Counted from the first letter of the stretch, positions 48,582 through 57,074 are shown. The stretch: 64,000 bases of DNA from Runella zeae DSM 19591 (GCF_000423565.1 NZ_AUIF01000017.1:124001-188000), one strand, 5' to 3'. Translations and numbers: made by a program. The notes: generated by a model from the letters alone, not told the origin.

Positions 48582-50316
48582 CACCGCGAGGGTCTGAGCC
48601 GCCTTCCAAAGTACCGTCTGGGCGAACCAAAATACAGTCCATCCGTCCGATGGTATTGCGCTGCATTTCCAGATTGTATGATTTGGCTTGTAGTTTCTGA
48701 ATGACGTTAGGGGTAAATGCCCCATTTTCAAAAGTAGTTTTGTCGGGCAACCATTGATGATGAAACTTGTAAGCATTCACCGCCTGCTGCATGGTCATGC
48801 CGTGTTCGATTACATTCAAAATCGTCTGAAACACAGACGTAATAATCGTAGAACCTCCTGGAGTGCCCACTACCATGTAGAGTTTTTTATCCTTTTCGAG
48901 GATAGTCGGAGTCATCGAAGAAAGCATTCTTTTGCCAGGCTCGATGGCATTGGCTTTGTTGCCAATCAGCCCAAACATATTCGGTACACCGGGCTTGATA
49001 CTGAAGTCGTCCATTTCGTTGTTCATAAAGAAACCTCCCCCTTTCACGATGATGCGGCTACCGTAGCCGCCATTGAGCGTAGTAGTCACCGAAACGGCAT
49101 TGCCGTCTTTATCTACGATAGAAAAATGAGTCGTTTCCATGCTTTCATATCCTGAAATGTTGCCACCCTTAATAGATTTACTATCAGTAGCTTTGGAAAA
49201 GTCAAAGTCTTCCCAACGTTTGTGGAGATAAGAGGATGCCAACATTTTCTTGATAGGCACTTTTACGAAATCTGGATCACCCAAAAACTTGGCTCTATCG
49301 GCATATACGCGTCTTTCGGCTTCAATCATGACTTGGACAGTAGAGTCAGCGTGCCAGCCCCATTTTTTGAGAGGATAAGGCTCTACAAGTTTCAGAAGTT
49401 GTAACAAAGCCACGCCACCGCTTGATACAGGAGGCATGGTTATGAGTTTATAGTCTTTGTATTTTCCAACGAGAGGCTTGCGCCAAACGGCTTGGTAAGA
49501 TTTGAGGTCTTCTGCCGAAATAAACCCATTTCCGCGCTGCATTTCGGCTACGAGCAAGTTGGCTGTTTCGCCTTCATAAAAACCAGCTCTGCCGTTTTGT
49601 TGAATACGACGGAGTGTTTTTCCCAAATCTACCTGAATCAGTGTATCTCCCGCTTGCCATTCGCGCCCGTCTGCTCTTACAAAATAAGTAGTATCAGCAT
49701 TGAGTTTGACAATATCCGCTTTGATGCGGTTCAGTCCCGCCGCTTCTTTTGTGGTGAGAACAACGCCTTTTTCTGCCAAATCAATCGCAGGTTGAAGGAG
49801 AGATGCCCAGGGGAGTTTTGCAAATTTTTGATGTACTTGTACCATACCATCTACCGAACCCGGTACTCCACTTGCCAAATGCCCTACCATACTTAGGCCC
49901 GGAATGACATTGCCGTTGGCATCTAAGTACATGTCTTTATGGCCTTTAATGGGCGCTTTTTCGCGGAAGTCTAGCGTAAAATTTTTGCCTTTTCGATCAC
50001 GATAAACAAAAAAACCTCCGCCGCCGATATTGCCGGCTGATGGGTGAACTACAGCGAGCGCAAACTGCACTGCAATGGCCGCATCGGTAGCATTTCCACC
50101 TTTTTGCAGGATTTCTATTCCCACGCGCGACGCTTCAGGATGAGCAGATGCTACCATGCCGTTGGAGGCGGAGACCCCGATACGATCTGAGTAAAACGGT
50201 TTTTGGTTGGGGTCGTCAGTCAAAAATTGATAAAAGCCTTTGTTTTCTTTTACTTCTTGACAAAACGCATGAGTGCTGATAAAAACAGCCAGTAAGTTGA
50301 TGAATAGTTTGTTCAT
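48559..50316 (-). CDS. ggt: Gamma-glutamyltransferase Ggt
   Basis: A 585-residue exported enzyme (signal peptide ending FCQ, 1-20). It hydrolyses or transfers the gamma-glutamyl group of glutathione and related amides in the periplasm. It is made as a proenzyme that cleaves itself before Thr395 in ETTHFSIV, the new N-terminal nucleophile. NIGGGGFFVYRD, KGGGFFMNNEMDDF and MLSSMTPTI (substrate binding) are conserved. An alpha/beta hydrolase gene overlaps its 3' end. The gamma-glutamyl ligase at 31296 is a possible functional relative. Confidence 0.95.
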   Translation of the reverse strand: MNKLFINLLAVFISTHAFCQEVKENKGFYQFLTDDPNQKPFYSDRIGVSASNGMVASAHPEASRVGIEILQKGGNATDAAIAVQFALAVVHPSAGNIGGGGFFVYRDRKGKNFTLDFREKAPIKGHKDMYLDANGNVIPGLSMVGHLASGVPGSVDGMVQVHQKFAKLPWASLLQPAIDLAEKGVVLTTKEAAGLNRIKADIVKLNADTTYFVRADGREWQAGDTLIQVDLGKTLRRIQQNGRAGFYEGETANLLVAEMQRGNGFISAEDLKSYQAVWRKPLVGKYKDYKLITMPPVSSGGVALLQLLKLVEPYPLKKWGWHADSTVQVMIEAERRVYADRAKFLGDPDFVKVPIKKMLASSYLHKRWEDFDFSKATDSKSIKGGNISGYESMETTHFSIVDKDGNAVSVTTTLNGGYGSRIIVKGGGFFMNNEMDDFSIKPGVPNMFGLIGNKANAIEPGKRMLSSMTPTILEKDKKLYMVVGTPGGSTIITSVFQTILNVIEHGMTMQQAVNAYKFHHQWLPDKTTFENGAFTPNVIQKLQAKSYNLEMQRNTIGRMDCILVRPDGTLEGGSDPRGDDTSIGY

Positions 50317-50416
50317 AAAGTGGGCATAAAAGTTTGGGGTTTCAAGTTACAAAAACTCTTTCATTTTGCTTCAAACCAAAAGTTTTAGAAATTGCAGCTT
50401 CTAAAATCTGAATGTT

Positions 50417-50899
50417 ATGGCGATGTTTGAAGATGATGAAAGTTTCGGGTTTGAAGATGAAGATTTTGACCCTGAAGAAGCCAATCAAGAATGGCAACAA
50501 GAGCGCGCACGGATTGCCAATATGCCCATTATGCTCAAGGCTCGCGAAATCTTGGATACGGTGGATTCGCTCACCGAATTAATGGAGGAAGACGGAATGA
50601 TGGCGCATTATCGGGATATTTTATTTGAAGATGCTAGTATGATTTGCGCCAAAATCGCGGGTGCTGAGAGTCGAGAATTGTATAGTTTAAGGATGGAAAA
50701 TGCCGTCATTATTAAAATTCATGCTAGGAGCTTACTTACGCAGGTGTCAGGGCTAGCAATGATGGGATTTAAAGAAAAGCATTATTTGGAGGTCTTGCGG
50801 GAAGAAATTGAGGAGTTTAGGGTTTTATTTATAGAATGGGTAGAGGGTTTTGACAAATCCAACGACATCCCCGATAATTGGGGTGTTTTGTTTCGATAA
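50417..50899 (+). CDS. Conserved helical protein of unknown function
   Basis: A 160-residue soluble, acidic, mainly helical protein. The first ~25 residues are very acidic (FEDDESFGFEDEDFDPEE). The remainder has IMLKAREILDTVDSLTELMEED and EAVIIK/AVIIKIHARSLL-like helices. No family is recognised and there is no signal peptide. Short but with a clear reading frame between ggt and the convergent Nudix-like regulator. Probably a Bacteroidota-specific cytoplasmic protein. Confidence 0.72.
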   Translation: MAMFEDDESFGFEDEDFDPEEANQEWQQERARIANMPIMLKAREILDTVDSLTELMEEDGMMAHYRDILFEDASMICAKIAGAESRELYSLRMENAVIIKIHARSLLTQVSGLAMMGFKEKHYLEVLREEIEEFRVLFIEWVEGFDKSNDIPDNWGVLFR

Positions 50900-50905
50900 A
50901 TGAAC

Positions 50906-51664
50906 TTATATTTCAAACAAAAAACCTTTTGATACTAACTCCTGATAGCGTTTTTCATCAAAACAAAAATAATAAGCTCCGCGTCTAGAAGTGCCCTTTT
51001 GTTTCTCTTTGAGTTTTACTAATAAGTTCATATTCAGGATTTTCTTGCTAAAGTTTCGCTTGTCAAGGGGTCTTCCCAAGATAGACTCATATAGATTTCT
51101 GAGCTCAAGCATCGTAAATTTTTCGGGCAACAATTCAAAGCCAATAGGCTGGTATCTGACTTTTCGGCGAAGTTGATCAAGTGCTTTATGAAGCATCGAA
51201 AGATGGTCATACACAAGATTAAGTTTTAGTGCAGAAGAAATGGGATGCCATGTGGCTCCAAAATTGGAGGAGAGCTTGGATAAAGTAGGTTCTACTTCAA
51301 TGAGGGCATAATAACAAGTCGTAATGACTCTTTCGGTAGGAACCCTAAATACATTTCCGAAGGTGTACACTTGCTCCATGTATACATTTTCGAGGCTCGT
51401 AAGACGCTCTACGGTGTTGCGGGCTGCATCGTCAATATTTTCATCAAGATGTACAAATCCCCCCAACAAAGCCCAATATCCTTTGAAAGGCTCATAGGGG
51501 AATTTATGAAGTAGAATATGTAGCTCAGTACCATAAAAACCAAAAATGACACAATCAACCGAATTGAGCAGGCCAATTTCGCCGGCATGATAATGCGGCA
51601 GAGAGCTATCGGTGAGGCGTGAAATAGGAAGATTGGTTTGGTTAAGAGCAGAAGAGTCGGACAT
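50906..51664 (-). CDS. NrtR-like Nudix-fold transcription regulator
   Basis: A 252-residue protein with an N-terminal Nudix-fold domain (about 30-160) and a C-terminal winged-helix part (about 175-252). The Nudix box is degenerate: GGFVHLDENIDDAARNTVERL keeps the first Gly and Glu but lacks the REL.EE catalytic core, so hydrolysis is unlikely. This is the NrtR layout, in which the Nudix fold senses a nucleotide-sugar or ADP-ribose ligand and controls genes of sugar or NAD metabolism. The controlled genes are not evident here. Confidence 0.75.
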   Translation of the reverse strand: MSDSSALNQTNLPISRLTDSSLPHYHAGEIGLLNSVDCVIFGFYGTELHILLHKFPYEPFKGYWALLGGFVHLDENIDDAARNTVERLTSLENVYMEQVYTFGNVFRVPTERVITTCYYALIEVEPTLSKLSSNFGATWHPISSALKLNLVYDHLSMLHKALDQLRRKVRYQPIGFELLPEKFTMLELRNLYESILGRPLDKRNFSKKILNMNLLVKLKEKQKGTSRRGAYYFCFDEKRYQELVSKGFLFEI

Positions 51665-51811
51665 ATAAGCGTATAATTTTTCTCCAAATATGTTATGAAA
51701 AGACAGAAATGAATCGAAAATACCACTTGATTTTAAGGATACTTTTTAAATAAATCATTACGAAAATGAGACAGACAAGCTTGGCATTAAATGGTATCTA
51801 ATAGAAATTTG

Positions 51812-51819
51812 TATATTTG
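51812..51819 (+). promoter_or_regulatory. -7 promoter element (TATATTTG) of exbB
   Basis: An exact TAnnTTTG match 62 bases upstream of the exbB start; no clear -33 element. Confidence 0.45.
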
Positions 51820-51881
51820 GAGCCAATAAACAATATTAGACCAATCCATTCCGTTTTTGTCACAGCAAAAACCTAACAGTA

Positions 51882-52565
51882 ATGATTTTACTTCAAGCGC
51901 AAACCGCCGTCGATTCAGTAGCTACCGCTGCCTCAGCCCCAGGGATTTCATTGTTTGATTTGTTGATGAAAGGTGGATGGGTGATGATTCCCCTCCTAAT
52001 TATGTTTTTTTTGACTATATTCTTAATCATTGAACGTTGGCTAGCTATCAATGCCAATGGCAAATTGGAAGAGAGTTTTATCGACAATATGAAGGACTTT
52101 GTCCAACAAGGTAATATTAAATCAGCCGAATCTCTGTGCCGTAATCAACGTTCAGCGGCAGGGCGTATTTTTGAGAAAGCGATTGGACGCATTGGATACT
52201 CTATAAAAGATATTGAAAGTACCATCGAAAATGCCAGTCATATCGAAGTATCTCGCCTCGAAAGCAACCTTTCGTATTTGGGGGTGATTGCGGGGATTGC
52301 GCCAATGCTTGGATTTGTGGGAACCATTTCGGGAATTATCAACATCTTCTACAGCATCTCCCAATCCAACGATTTCGACATTAGCACCATCGCAAGTGGT
52401 ATGTACGAAAAAATGGTAACTTCGGGTGCTGGTCTGATTGTAGGTTTGATTGCGTATATGGGCTATCACTTGCTCAATATGAAAATCGACCGTATCGCTC
52501 TGAAACTTCAAGCAGGTGCTTTTGATTTCTTAGATGTATTGCAAAAACCTATTACGAATCGCTAG
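51882..52565 (+). CDS. exbB: ExbB/TolQ-family proton channel protein
   Basis: A 227-residue inner-membrane protein with three transmembrane segments at about residues 34-52, 128-150 and 170-192. The long loop between the first two is cytoplasmic and helical. The second segment LGVIAGIAPMLGFVGTISGI carries the conserved Gly-Thr pattern of ExbB/TolQ/MotA proteins. With ExbD (52653) it uses the proton gradient to energise TonB, and so would serve both TonB receptors in this window. tonB itself is not adjacent. Confidence 0.9.
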   Translation: MILLQAQTAVDSVATAASAPGISLFDLLMKGGWVMIPLLIMFFLTIFLIIERWLAINANGKLEESFIDNMKDFVQQGNIKSAESLCRNQRSAAGRIFEKAIGRIGYSIKDIESTIENASHIEVSRLESNLSYLGVIAGIAPMLGFVGTISGIINIFYSISQSNDFDISTIASGMYEKMVTSGAGLIVGLIAYMGYHLLNMKIDRIALKLQAGAFDFLDVLQKPITNR

Positions 52566-52652
52566 TCAAAGGCATTGGTTGGAAAGAGGTGTTTGTTGAA
52601 AAAGAATAAACACCTATCTAAGCAATGAAGCTGACTTATAAATACTTATACC

Positions 52653-53045
52653 ATGAAAATCCGACGTAAAAGTAGGTTTGCCCCCGAGGTTTTTACGCAA
52701 TCATTAAACGACATCATGTTTTTCTTGATGTTGTTCTTTTTGATTATTTCAACAATGGTGAATCCCAATGTCATCAAGTTGATGTTGCCTAAGGCTTCTG
52801 CGGCTCAACAAATGCAGAAGAAGCAGACAACTCTTTCGGTAGATGCCGAGAAAAACTATTTTTTAGATAAAGAACCTGTTTCTAAAGAACAATTGGAATC
52901 GGCATTATCATCCGCTTTTGCCGGAATAGACGAAAAAACGGTCATCTTGCAAGTAGATCAGAGTATTTCGGTACAAGATTTGGTGGATGTACTGGCTATT
53001 GGAGCCAAACTTGACATCAAAATGGTAATGGCCGTCAAAAAATAA
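52653..53045 (+). CDS. exbD: ExbD/TolR-family biopolymer transport protein
   Basis: A 130-residue protein: short cytoplasmic start, one transmembrane segment (about 17-40, NDIMFFLMLFFLIIS, with its conserved Asp20) and a periplasmic domain. The Asp in the membrane is the proton-carrying residue of the family. It is the partner of ExbB, 87 bases downstream of it. Confidence 0.9.
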   Translation: MKIRRKSRFAPEVFTQSLNDIMFFLMLFFLIISTMVNPNVIKLMLPKASAAQQMQKKQTTLSVDAEKNYFLDKEPVSKEQLESALSSAFAGIDEKTVILQVDQSISVQDLVDVLAIGAKLDIKMVMAVKK

Positions 53046-53090
53046 ATCTTCGAGGAATTTTTCCTATCCTTCACAAATTAGGGTGTATCA

Positions 53091-53169
53091 TACGCTAAAA
53101 CGGGGGTTTTTACGCTAAAATCCTTTGTAAAGAGTATCTAAATTTACAGTTATTGATATAGTTGTAAAT
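53091..53169 (+). promoter_or_regulatory. Repeats upstream of the toxin-like gene
   Basis: A direct repeat TACGCTAAAA occurs at 53091-53100 and 53111-53120 (20-bp period, same helix face). An inverted repeat ATTTACA-N14-TGTAAAT covers 53142-53169, ending 29 bases before the gene start. Both suggest dedicated regulation of the gene; no regulator is identified. Confidence 0.4.
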
Positions 53170-53198
53170 CAGATGCTTACACTCTAATTTGTTTATCC

Positions 53199-53660
53199 AT
53201 GATTTTTTCTGAAAAAACTTTCGTAGATGCTTTGGGTGGCATAGTCATTCAAAGCAAATTAGGCCCTGCTGTCAAGCGTAGCGGATTTGAAAAGGTGCTT
53301 TTTCCGGGCGTAGAAGTGGGGCTTCCGGGTTGGGAACGCGCTCACAGCCAAGGTGCAGGAACGGGTTTTGAAAGTCCCAATGCGATTAGATACGCGCCTC
53401 AAGAAGTCAATCAAGTGTATCAAAGGTTAGGAATAGAACAATACTTGAGAGACTTAGCGAAGTATAAAAATACGGAATTATGGCTTACTACGGTCACTTA
53501 CACACATCCGCGAAGTTTAAGACTTAAAGAAATTCAGTACCGAGTTGATGAAGTTTTGAATGGTTTTTCGCGGAGATTGTTTGAGGCTAGTATTGAGATT
53601 GAAAACAAAACAGAAAAGCCGCGAGTGGTAATCAACGCGACCCCTTTATTGATTTATTAG
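53199..53660 (+). CDS. Standalone polymorphic-toxin type 4-like domain protein
   Basis: A 153-residue protein without signal peptide or membrane segment. Its core, PGWERAHSQGAGTGFESP at about residues 43-60 followed by NAIRYAPQEVNQ, resembles from memory the C-terminal toxin domain called polymorphic toxin type 4, normally found at the end of large secreted proteins. His49 and Arg47 would be candidate catalytic residues. Here it is a free gene, with no delivery domain. No obvious immunity gene adjoins it; the next gene is convergent. A non-toxic domesticated relative is possible. Confidence 0.55.
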   Translation: MIFSEKTFVDALGGIVIQSKLGPAVKRSGFEKVLFPGVEVGLPGWERAHSQGAGTGFESPNAIRYAPQEVNQVYQRLGIEQYLRDLAKYKNTELWLTTVTYTHPRSLRLKEIQYRVDEVLNGFSRRLFEASIEIENKTEKPRVVINATPLLIY

Positions 53661-53662
53661 GT

Positions 53663-54211
53663 CTAAGGCCAACTCTTCGGAATACCCATCGTATGAGCGT
53701 AGTTTTTAGGACAATGCGTATGTACATATTCTAAAAGCCGTTGCATATCGCGCTCAAAATCAATGTAATAATCTGGATTAAACTTTGCTAATTTTTTGAG
53801 AAGTGCTTCGGTTTTTTTTGCGATGTATTCGGCACAGGTATCACTACGGCTATTATGAACTTTTAGTAGGGGGGATTGATGTTCAAAAAAAGTTAAGAAC
53901 AAGTAAATCATAAGCTCAATTTCCCCGTATTTGTCTTTGGTGATTTTGACGTGCTGAGTGATGTCACCCATAAAACTCCTCATATCCATCATCATCCATC
54001 CGGGCGTGTCATGCGTCATTTGGGCTACTTTCAAGATGCGCTTTTTGATATCATCGCGGCGCAGTTGAATGGTATCTCCGTGTTCAATAAGCTCAAATTC
54101 AAAGCGTTGAACTAGATTTTTGTCTTTGCTTATTAGGCGTAGAAGTAATTTGTCTTTCTCTTTTTGAGGCAATTCGACAATCGCCTTCTTTAGTTCATGG
54201 GAGATAGCCAT
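53663..54211 (-). CDS. Conserved hypothetical protein
   Basis: A 182-residue soluble, mostly helical protein rich in Lys and Leu. Local features are PQKEKDKLLLRLISKDKNLV near the start, a run of Met in WMMMDMRSF and CPKNYAHT near the end. No family is recognised. It starts one base after the upstream DUF4296 gene and is cotranscribed with it, and it converges on the toxin-like gene with three bases between. A role as immunity protein is only a positional guess and is weakened by the opposite orientation. Confidence 0.65.
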   Translation of the reverse strand: MAISHELKKAIVELPQKEKDKLLLRLISKDKNLVQRFEFELIEHGDTIQLRRDDIKKRILKVAQMTHDTPGWMMMDMRSFMGDITQHVKITKDKYGEIELMIYLFLTFFEHQSPLLKVHNSRSDTCAEYIAKKTEALLKKLAKFNPDYYIDFERDMQRLLEYVHTHCPKNYAHTMGIPKSWP

Positions 54212-54212
54212 T

Positions 54213-54572
54213 TTAAATTCCTTTGTAGTTTTTCTTTTTTTGTCGCGTTTCTAGTTGTTTAACGACTTGCTGATATATCCGTTCCATAAAAACGGGATTG
54301 GTCGAATAAAACTCATAGCTACGATTATAAGTTGCTGAATCAACACCGTACTTTTTGAAAGTTCGTAGTTTTAGTTGCTCCGTAATGATAGTCGACGAAT
54401 CAAGAGATGTAATAGCCAATCGCCCTACTCTGGCTTCAATCAGGTGAATGTCGGCCAAAATTTGAGCCATTTTATCTTCAGTTATTGTTCCTTTCGGAAT
54501 TTGGGGGTCACTTTGGCAACTTATTAAGAACAATACAAAAAGTGAAAAACATAAAACTGTGCGATTTACCAT
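54213..54572 (-). CDS. DUF4296 lipoprotein
   Basis: A 119-residue lipoprotein: signal peptide CFSLFVLFLISC with lipid-modified Cys19. The mature part DKMAQILADIHLIEARV...LKLRTFKKYGVDSATYNRSYEFYS is the DUF4296 pattern, found widely in Bacteroidota. Function is unknown; many neighbours in other genomes are DUF58 or dihydroorotase genes. Divergent from the DUF58 gene here. Confidence 0.83.
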   Translation of the reverse strand: MVNRTVLCFSLFVLFLISCQSDPQIPKGTITEDKMAQILADIHLIEARVGRLAITSLDSSTIITEQLKLRTFKKYGVDSATYNRSYEFYSTNPVFMERIYQQVVKQLETRQKKKNYKGI

Positions 54573-54617
54573 GGCTGATTTTTTGTACTTTTGGATAGTT
54601 TAGTTACAAAAATACGC

Positions 54618-55487
54618 ATGATTGAGCAATTTATTACTAAGATTCGACAGTACGAGATTAAGATTCGTAAGGCAGTCAACGCCGACATGCGTGGAAGCTT
54701 TCGCTCTGTATTTAAAGGCTCAGGAGTGGAGTTTGCTGATTTGCGTGAATACCAATACGGGGATGACGTGCGTACCATCGATTGGAACGTATCGGCCAAG
54801 GGGCATGGTACTTTTGTTAAAATCTTTAGGGAAGAAAAAGAGCAAACGGTATTTTTTTTGCTAGATGTGAGTGGGTCGCAGCAAGTGGGCGATGTATTTC
54901 GTACCAAGCTCGATACTGCAAAAGAGATTTGTGGGGTATTGGCACTGTCGGCGATACAGGAAGCAAGTCATGTAGGCTTGCTTTGTTTTTCGGATCAAAA
55001 AGAAAAATACATTCGCCCTTCCAATGGCATGAAACATGGCTATGAGCTTATTACGGAATTATACAAACTTAAGCCTCAGTCTAATAAAACAAATCTTGCG
55101 GAGGCTATTCTATTTACCCTCAATGTAGTAAAACGGCGGAGCGTGGTGATTTTTGTTTCGGATTTTATTGACAAAAACTACGAGCACAACCTACGCGCTT
55201 TGGCTCGTAAGCATGACTTAGTCATGATTCATTTGCAAGACCAACGAGAAACTAACTTACCTCGATTGGGGATTATTCCGATGGTAGACCCTGAGTCAAA
55301 TCGTACGGTGTGGGTCAATACTTCCTCACTTTGGTTTCGGCGTAAAGTCAGGGAGGATTTTGGAAACGTAGGCAAACAAATTGAGCTATTTGCCCGCCAA
55401 AATGATATTAATTATGTGTCTATTGATTCTAAACAAGACTACGTCGAACCTTTGATTAAACTCTTCCGTATTCGTCGAAACAAATAA
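54618..55487 (+). CDS. DUF58 (VWA-like) protein
   Basis: Start at ATG 54618 (289 residues). GSGVEFADLREYQYGDDVRT with IDWNVSAK (about residues 35-63) is the DUF58 signature. FFLLDVSGSQ is the metal-site (MIDAS-like) strand and VVIFVSDFID follows. DUF58 proteins normally lie next to moxR, their presumed ATPase partner; here moxR is about 11 kb upstream on the other strand. They act together in Bacteroidota Bat-type complexes or related envelope functions (family inference). Confidence 0.88.
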   Translation: MIEQFITKIRQYEIKIRKAVNADMRGSFRSVFKGSGVEFADLREYQYGDDVRTIDWNVSAKGHGTFVKIFREEKEQTVFFLLDVSGSQQVGDVFRTKLDTAKEICGVLALSAIQEASHVGLLCFSDQKEKYIRPSNGMKHGYELITELYKLKPQSNKTNLAEAILFTLNVVKRRSVVIFVSDFIDKNYEHNLRALARKHDLVMIHLQDQRETNLPRLGIIPMVDPESNRTVWVNTSSLWFRRKVREDFGNVGKQIELFARQNDINYVSIDSKQDYVEPLIKLFRIRRNK

Positions 55488-55527
55488 ACCTTCATCCTAA
55501 CTACGATTTTTGATATACCAATAAAAG

Positions 55528-55551
55528 CGTTATATATTTGGGGATATAACG
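55528..55551 (+). promoter_or_regulatory. Palindrome overlapping the -7 element of the TauE-like gene
   Basis: CGTTATAT-N8-ATATAACG, both arms exact, spans the -7 element TATATTTG (55533-55540), which has a TTG 20 bases upstream. A regulator bound here would overlap RNA polymerase. It ends 14 bases before the gene start. Confidence 0.6.
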
Positions 55552-55565
55552 AATCGCCCCTTTTC

Positions 55566-56291
55566 ATGCAAGATGTTTTAGCACCGCTTTTGTTTGCCAT
55601 TATGGCTTTTTTATATGCTTCGGTTGGCCACGGAGGCGCGAGTGGGTATTTAGCCTTGATGGCTATCTTAGGGACTTCACCTGCGCTGATGAAATCATCG
55701 GCTTTGATTCTTAATGTGTTTGTGTCATTGATTGCTTTTGTGCAGTATTATCGTGCCGGGCATTTTCGTTGGAACCTGTTTTGGCCCTTTGCCCTTGCGA
55801 GTATTCCGCTTTCGTATGTAGGGGCGACTTTACCCATTACAGATTCGCTTTACAAAAAACTTTTGGCGGTGGCCTTGGCTATTGCCATTGCTCGAATGCT
55901 CTTTCAGCCCGTTGACAAAGCTGAAAGTAAGCCTGTGCCACTGCTAGGTGCCTTGGCGATAGGTGGAGTGATTGGGCTATTGTCAGGAATGCTGGGGATT
56001 GGTGGGGGGATTATCCTGAGTCCAGTGATTTTATTGTTAGGATGGGGCAGAGTGAAAGAGACGGCGGCGGTTTCGGCCTTGTTTATTTTTGTCAATTCGA
56101 TGTCGGGCTTATCTGGACTTTTGCAGAAAGGATTTGAGCCTAATGCAGAAATAACAACTTGGCTGATAGCTGCTTTGATAGGAGGCTTTTTGGGTGCATA
56201 TCAAGGTAGTTTTAAATTTAATCTTCAAACGCTCCGATATATTTTAGCTTCGGTATTGTTGATTGCGGTGGCCAAACTATATTTGACCTAG
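55566..56291 (+). CDS. TauE/SafE-family permease
   Basis: A 241-residue membrane protein with about eight hydrophobic helices. The two halves each have a Gly-rich turn: SVGHGGASGYLALMAI and SGMLGIGGGIILSPVILL, the TauE/SafE repeat pattern. Members export sulfite or organosulfonates or are anion carriers. It is probably in an operon with the PAP2 gene 24 bases downstream. The substrate is not shown; the promoter palindrome suggests regulated expression. Confidence 0.85.
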   Translation: MQDVLAPLLFAIMAFLYASVGHGGASGYLALMAILGTSPALMKSSALILNVFVSLIAFVQYYRAGHFRWNLFWPFALASIPLSYVGATLPITDSLYKKLLAVALAIAIARMLFQPVDKAESKPVPLLGALAIGGVIGLLSGMLGIGGGIILSPVILLLGWGRVKETAAVSALFIFVNSMSGLSGLLQKGFEPNAEITTWLIAALIGGFLGAYQGSFKFNLQTLRYILASVLLIAVAKLYLT

Positions 56292-56315
56292 TATCAAGCC
56301 TCCAATCATCAATAA

Positions 56316-56918
56316 GTGAAAAAATACCTTCTTTTTTTGTGCCTATTTTCTTGGCAACTAAATGCTCAAAACTTAGACGTTCGTTTATTACAAAATGTAT
56401 ATGGGAGCATTCAACCTACCAATGTAAACACCGAAAAATTTTTGTCATCTACTGCTACGCCCGTGAGTTTGGCTTTACCGGCGGGGCTATTGATAGCCGG
56501 TTTTTCTACTCACAATAAAACCTTACAGCAGCAAGGGTGGCAGGCACTGGGAGGATTTTTGATAGCCAATGCAACTACTCAAATCACCAAGAGGATTATA
56601 TTGAGGGATCGTCCATTTGTGACTCATCCTCAGTTGTTTGTAGCCCGTGTGGATGGAGAAGAGCCTCATTATTCTTTTCCGTCGGGGCATACTACTGCGG
56701 CTTTTGCTACGGCCACTACCCTGGCTATCAATTATCCAAAGTGGTATGTGATTGTGCCTGCGTATGCATGGGCGGGGGCGATAGGGTATTCGCGGATGCG
56801 ATTGGGAATACATTATCCAAGCGATGTATTGGTGGGAGCAGCCACGGGGGCGGCGGGAGCTTGGCTGTCCTACAAAATCCAGCAGAAATGGCTTCGTAGA
56901 AAAGCCCAAAGAAAGTAG
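56316..56918 (+). CDS. PAP2-family phosphatase, GTG start
   Basis: A 200-residue membrane phosphatase, start codon GTG. The signal or first membrane segment covers about 1-16, and two to three more hydrophobic segments follow. The three PAP2 motifs are present: KRIILRDRP, FPSGHTTAAF, and SRMRLGIHYPSD. It probably dephosphorylates a lipid phosphate such as undecaprenyl diphosphate or phosphatidic acid in the periplasm. It follows the TauE-like gene. Confidence 0.9.
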   Translation: MKKYLLFLCLFSWQLNAQNLDVRLLQNVYGSIQPTNVNTEKFLSSTATPVSLALPAGLLIAGFSTHNKTLQQQGWQALGGFLIANATTQITKRIILRDRPFVTHPQLFVARVDGEEPHYSFPSGHTTAAFATATTLAINYPKWYVIVPAYAWAGAIGYSRMRLGIHYPSDVLVGAATGAAGAWLSYKIQQKWLRRKAQRK

Positions 56919-56956
56919 AATCGAAAAGATATTTGCATTTTTCTAAGTTATCCTCT

Positions 56957-56964
56957 TACCTTTG
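56957..56964 (+). promoter_or_regulatory. -7 element (TACCTTTG) of the thiamine receptor transcript
   Basis: An exact TAnnTTTG match with TTTG 21 bases upstream. A transcript from here would begin near 56970 and contain the whole riboswitch. Confidence 0.65.
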
Positions 56965-56994
56965 TAGCCGATTCTGGCGCGCAGAATTTTTCAA

Positions 56995-57071
56995 AAATGG
57001 GGTGCCCTAACATGACGGGCTGAGATTATACCCTTAACACCTGAACCGGGTAATGCCGGCGGAGGGAATTT
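56995..57071 (+). ncRNA. TPP riboswitch (THI element)
   Basis: Core thi-box sequences are present in order: GGGGTGCCC, GGGCTGAGATTATACCC and ACCTGAACCGGGTAATGCCGGCGGAGGGA. P1 is AAAT (56995-56998) with ATTT (57068-57071). The start codon of the TonB receptor follows three bases later, with no space for a separate expression platform. Binding of thiamine diphosphate should stabilise P1 and hide the start region, lowering receptor synthesis when the cofactor is abundant. The mechanism is inferred from the position. Confidence 0.95.
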
Positions 57072-57074
57072 AAA

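Noticed and set aside
48582-48776. Longer alpha/beta hydrolase starting inside ggt
   Set aside because: The additional 65 residues overlap ggt coding sequence in another frame and are not hydrolase-like.
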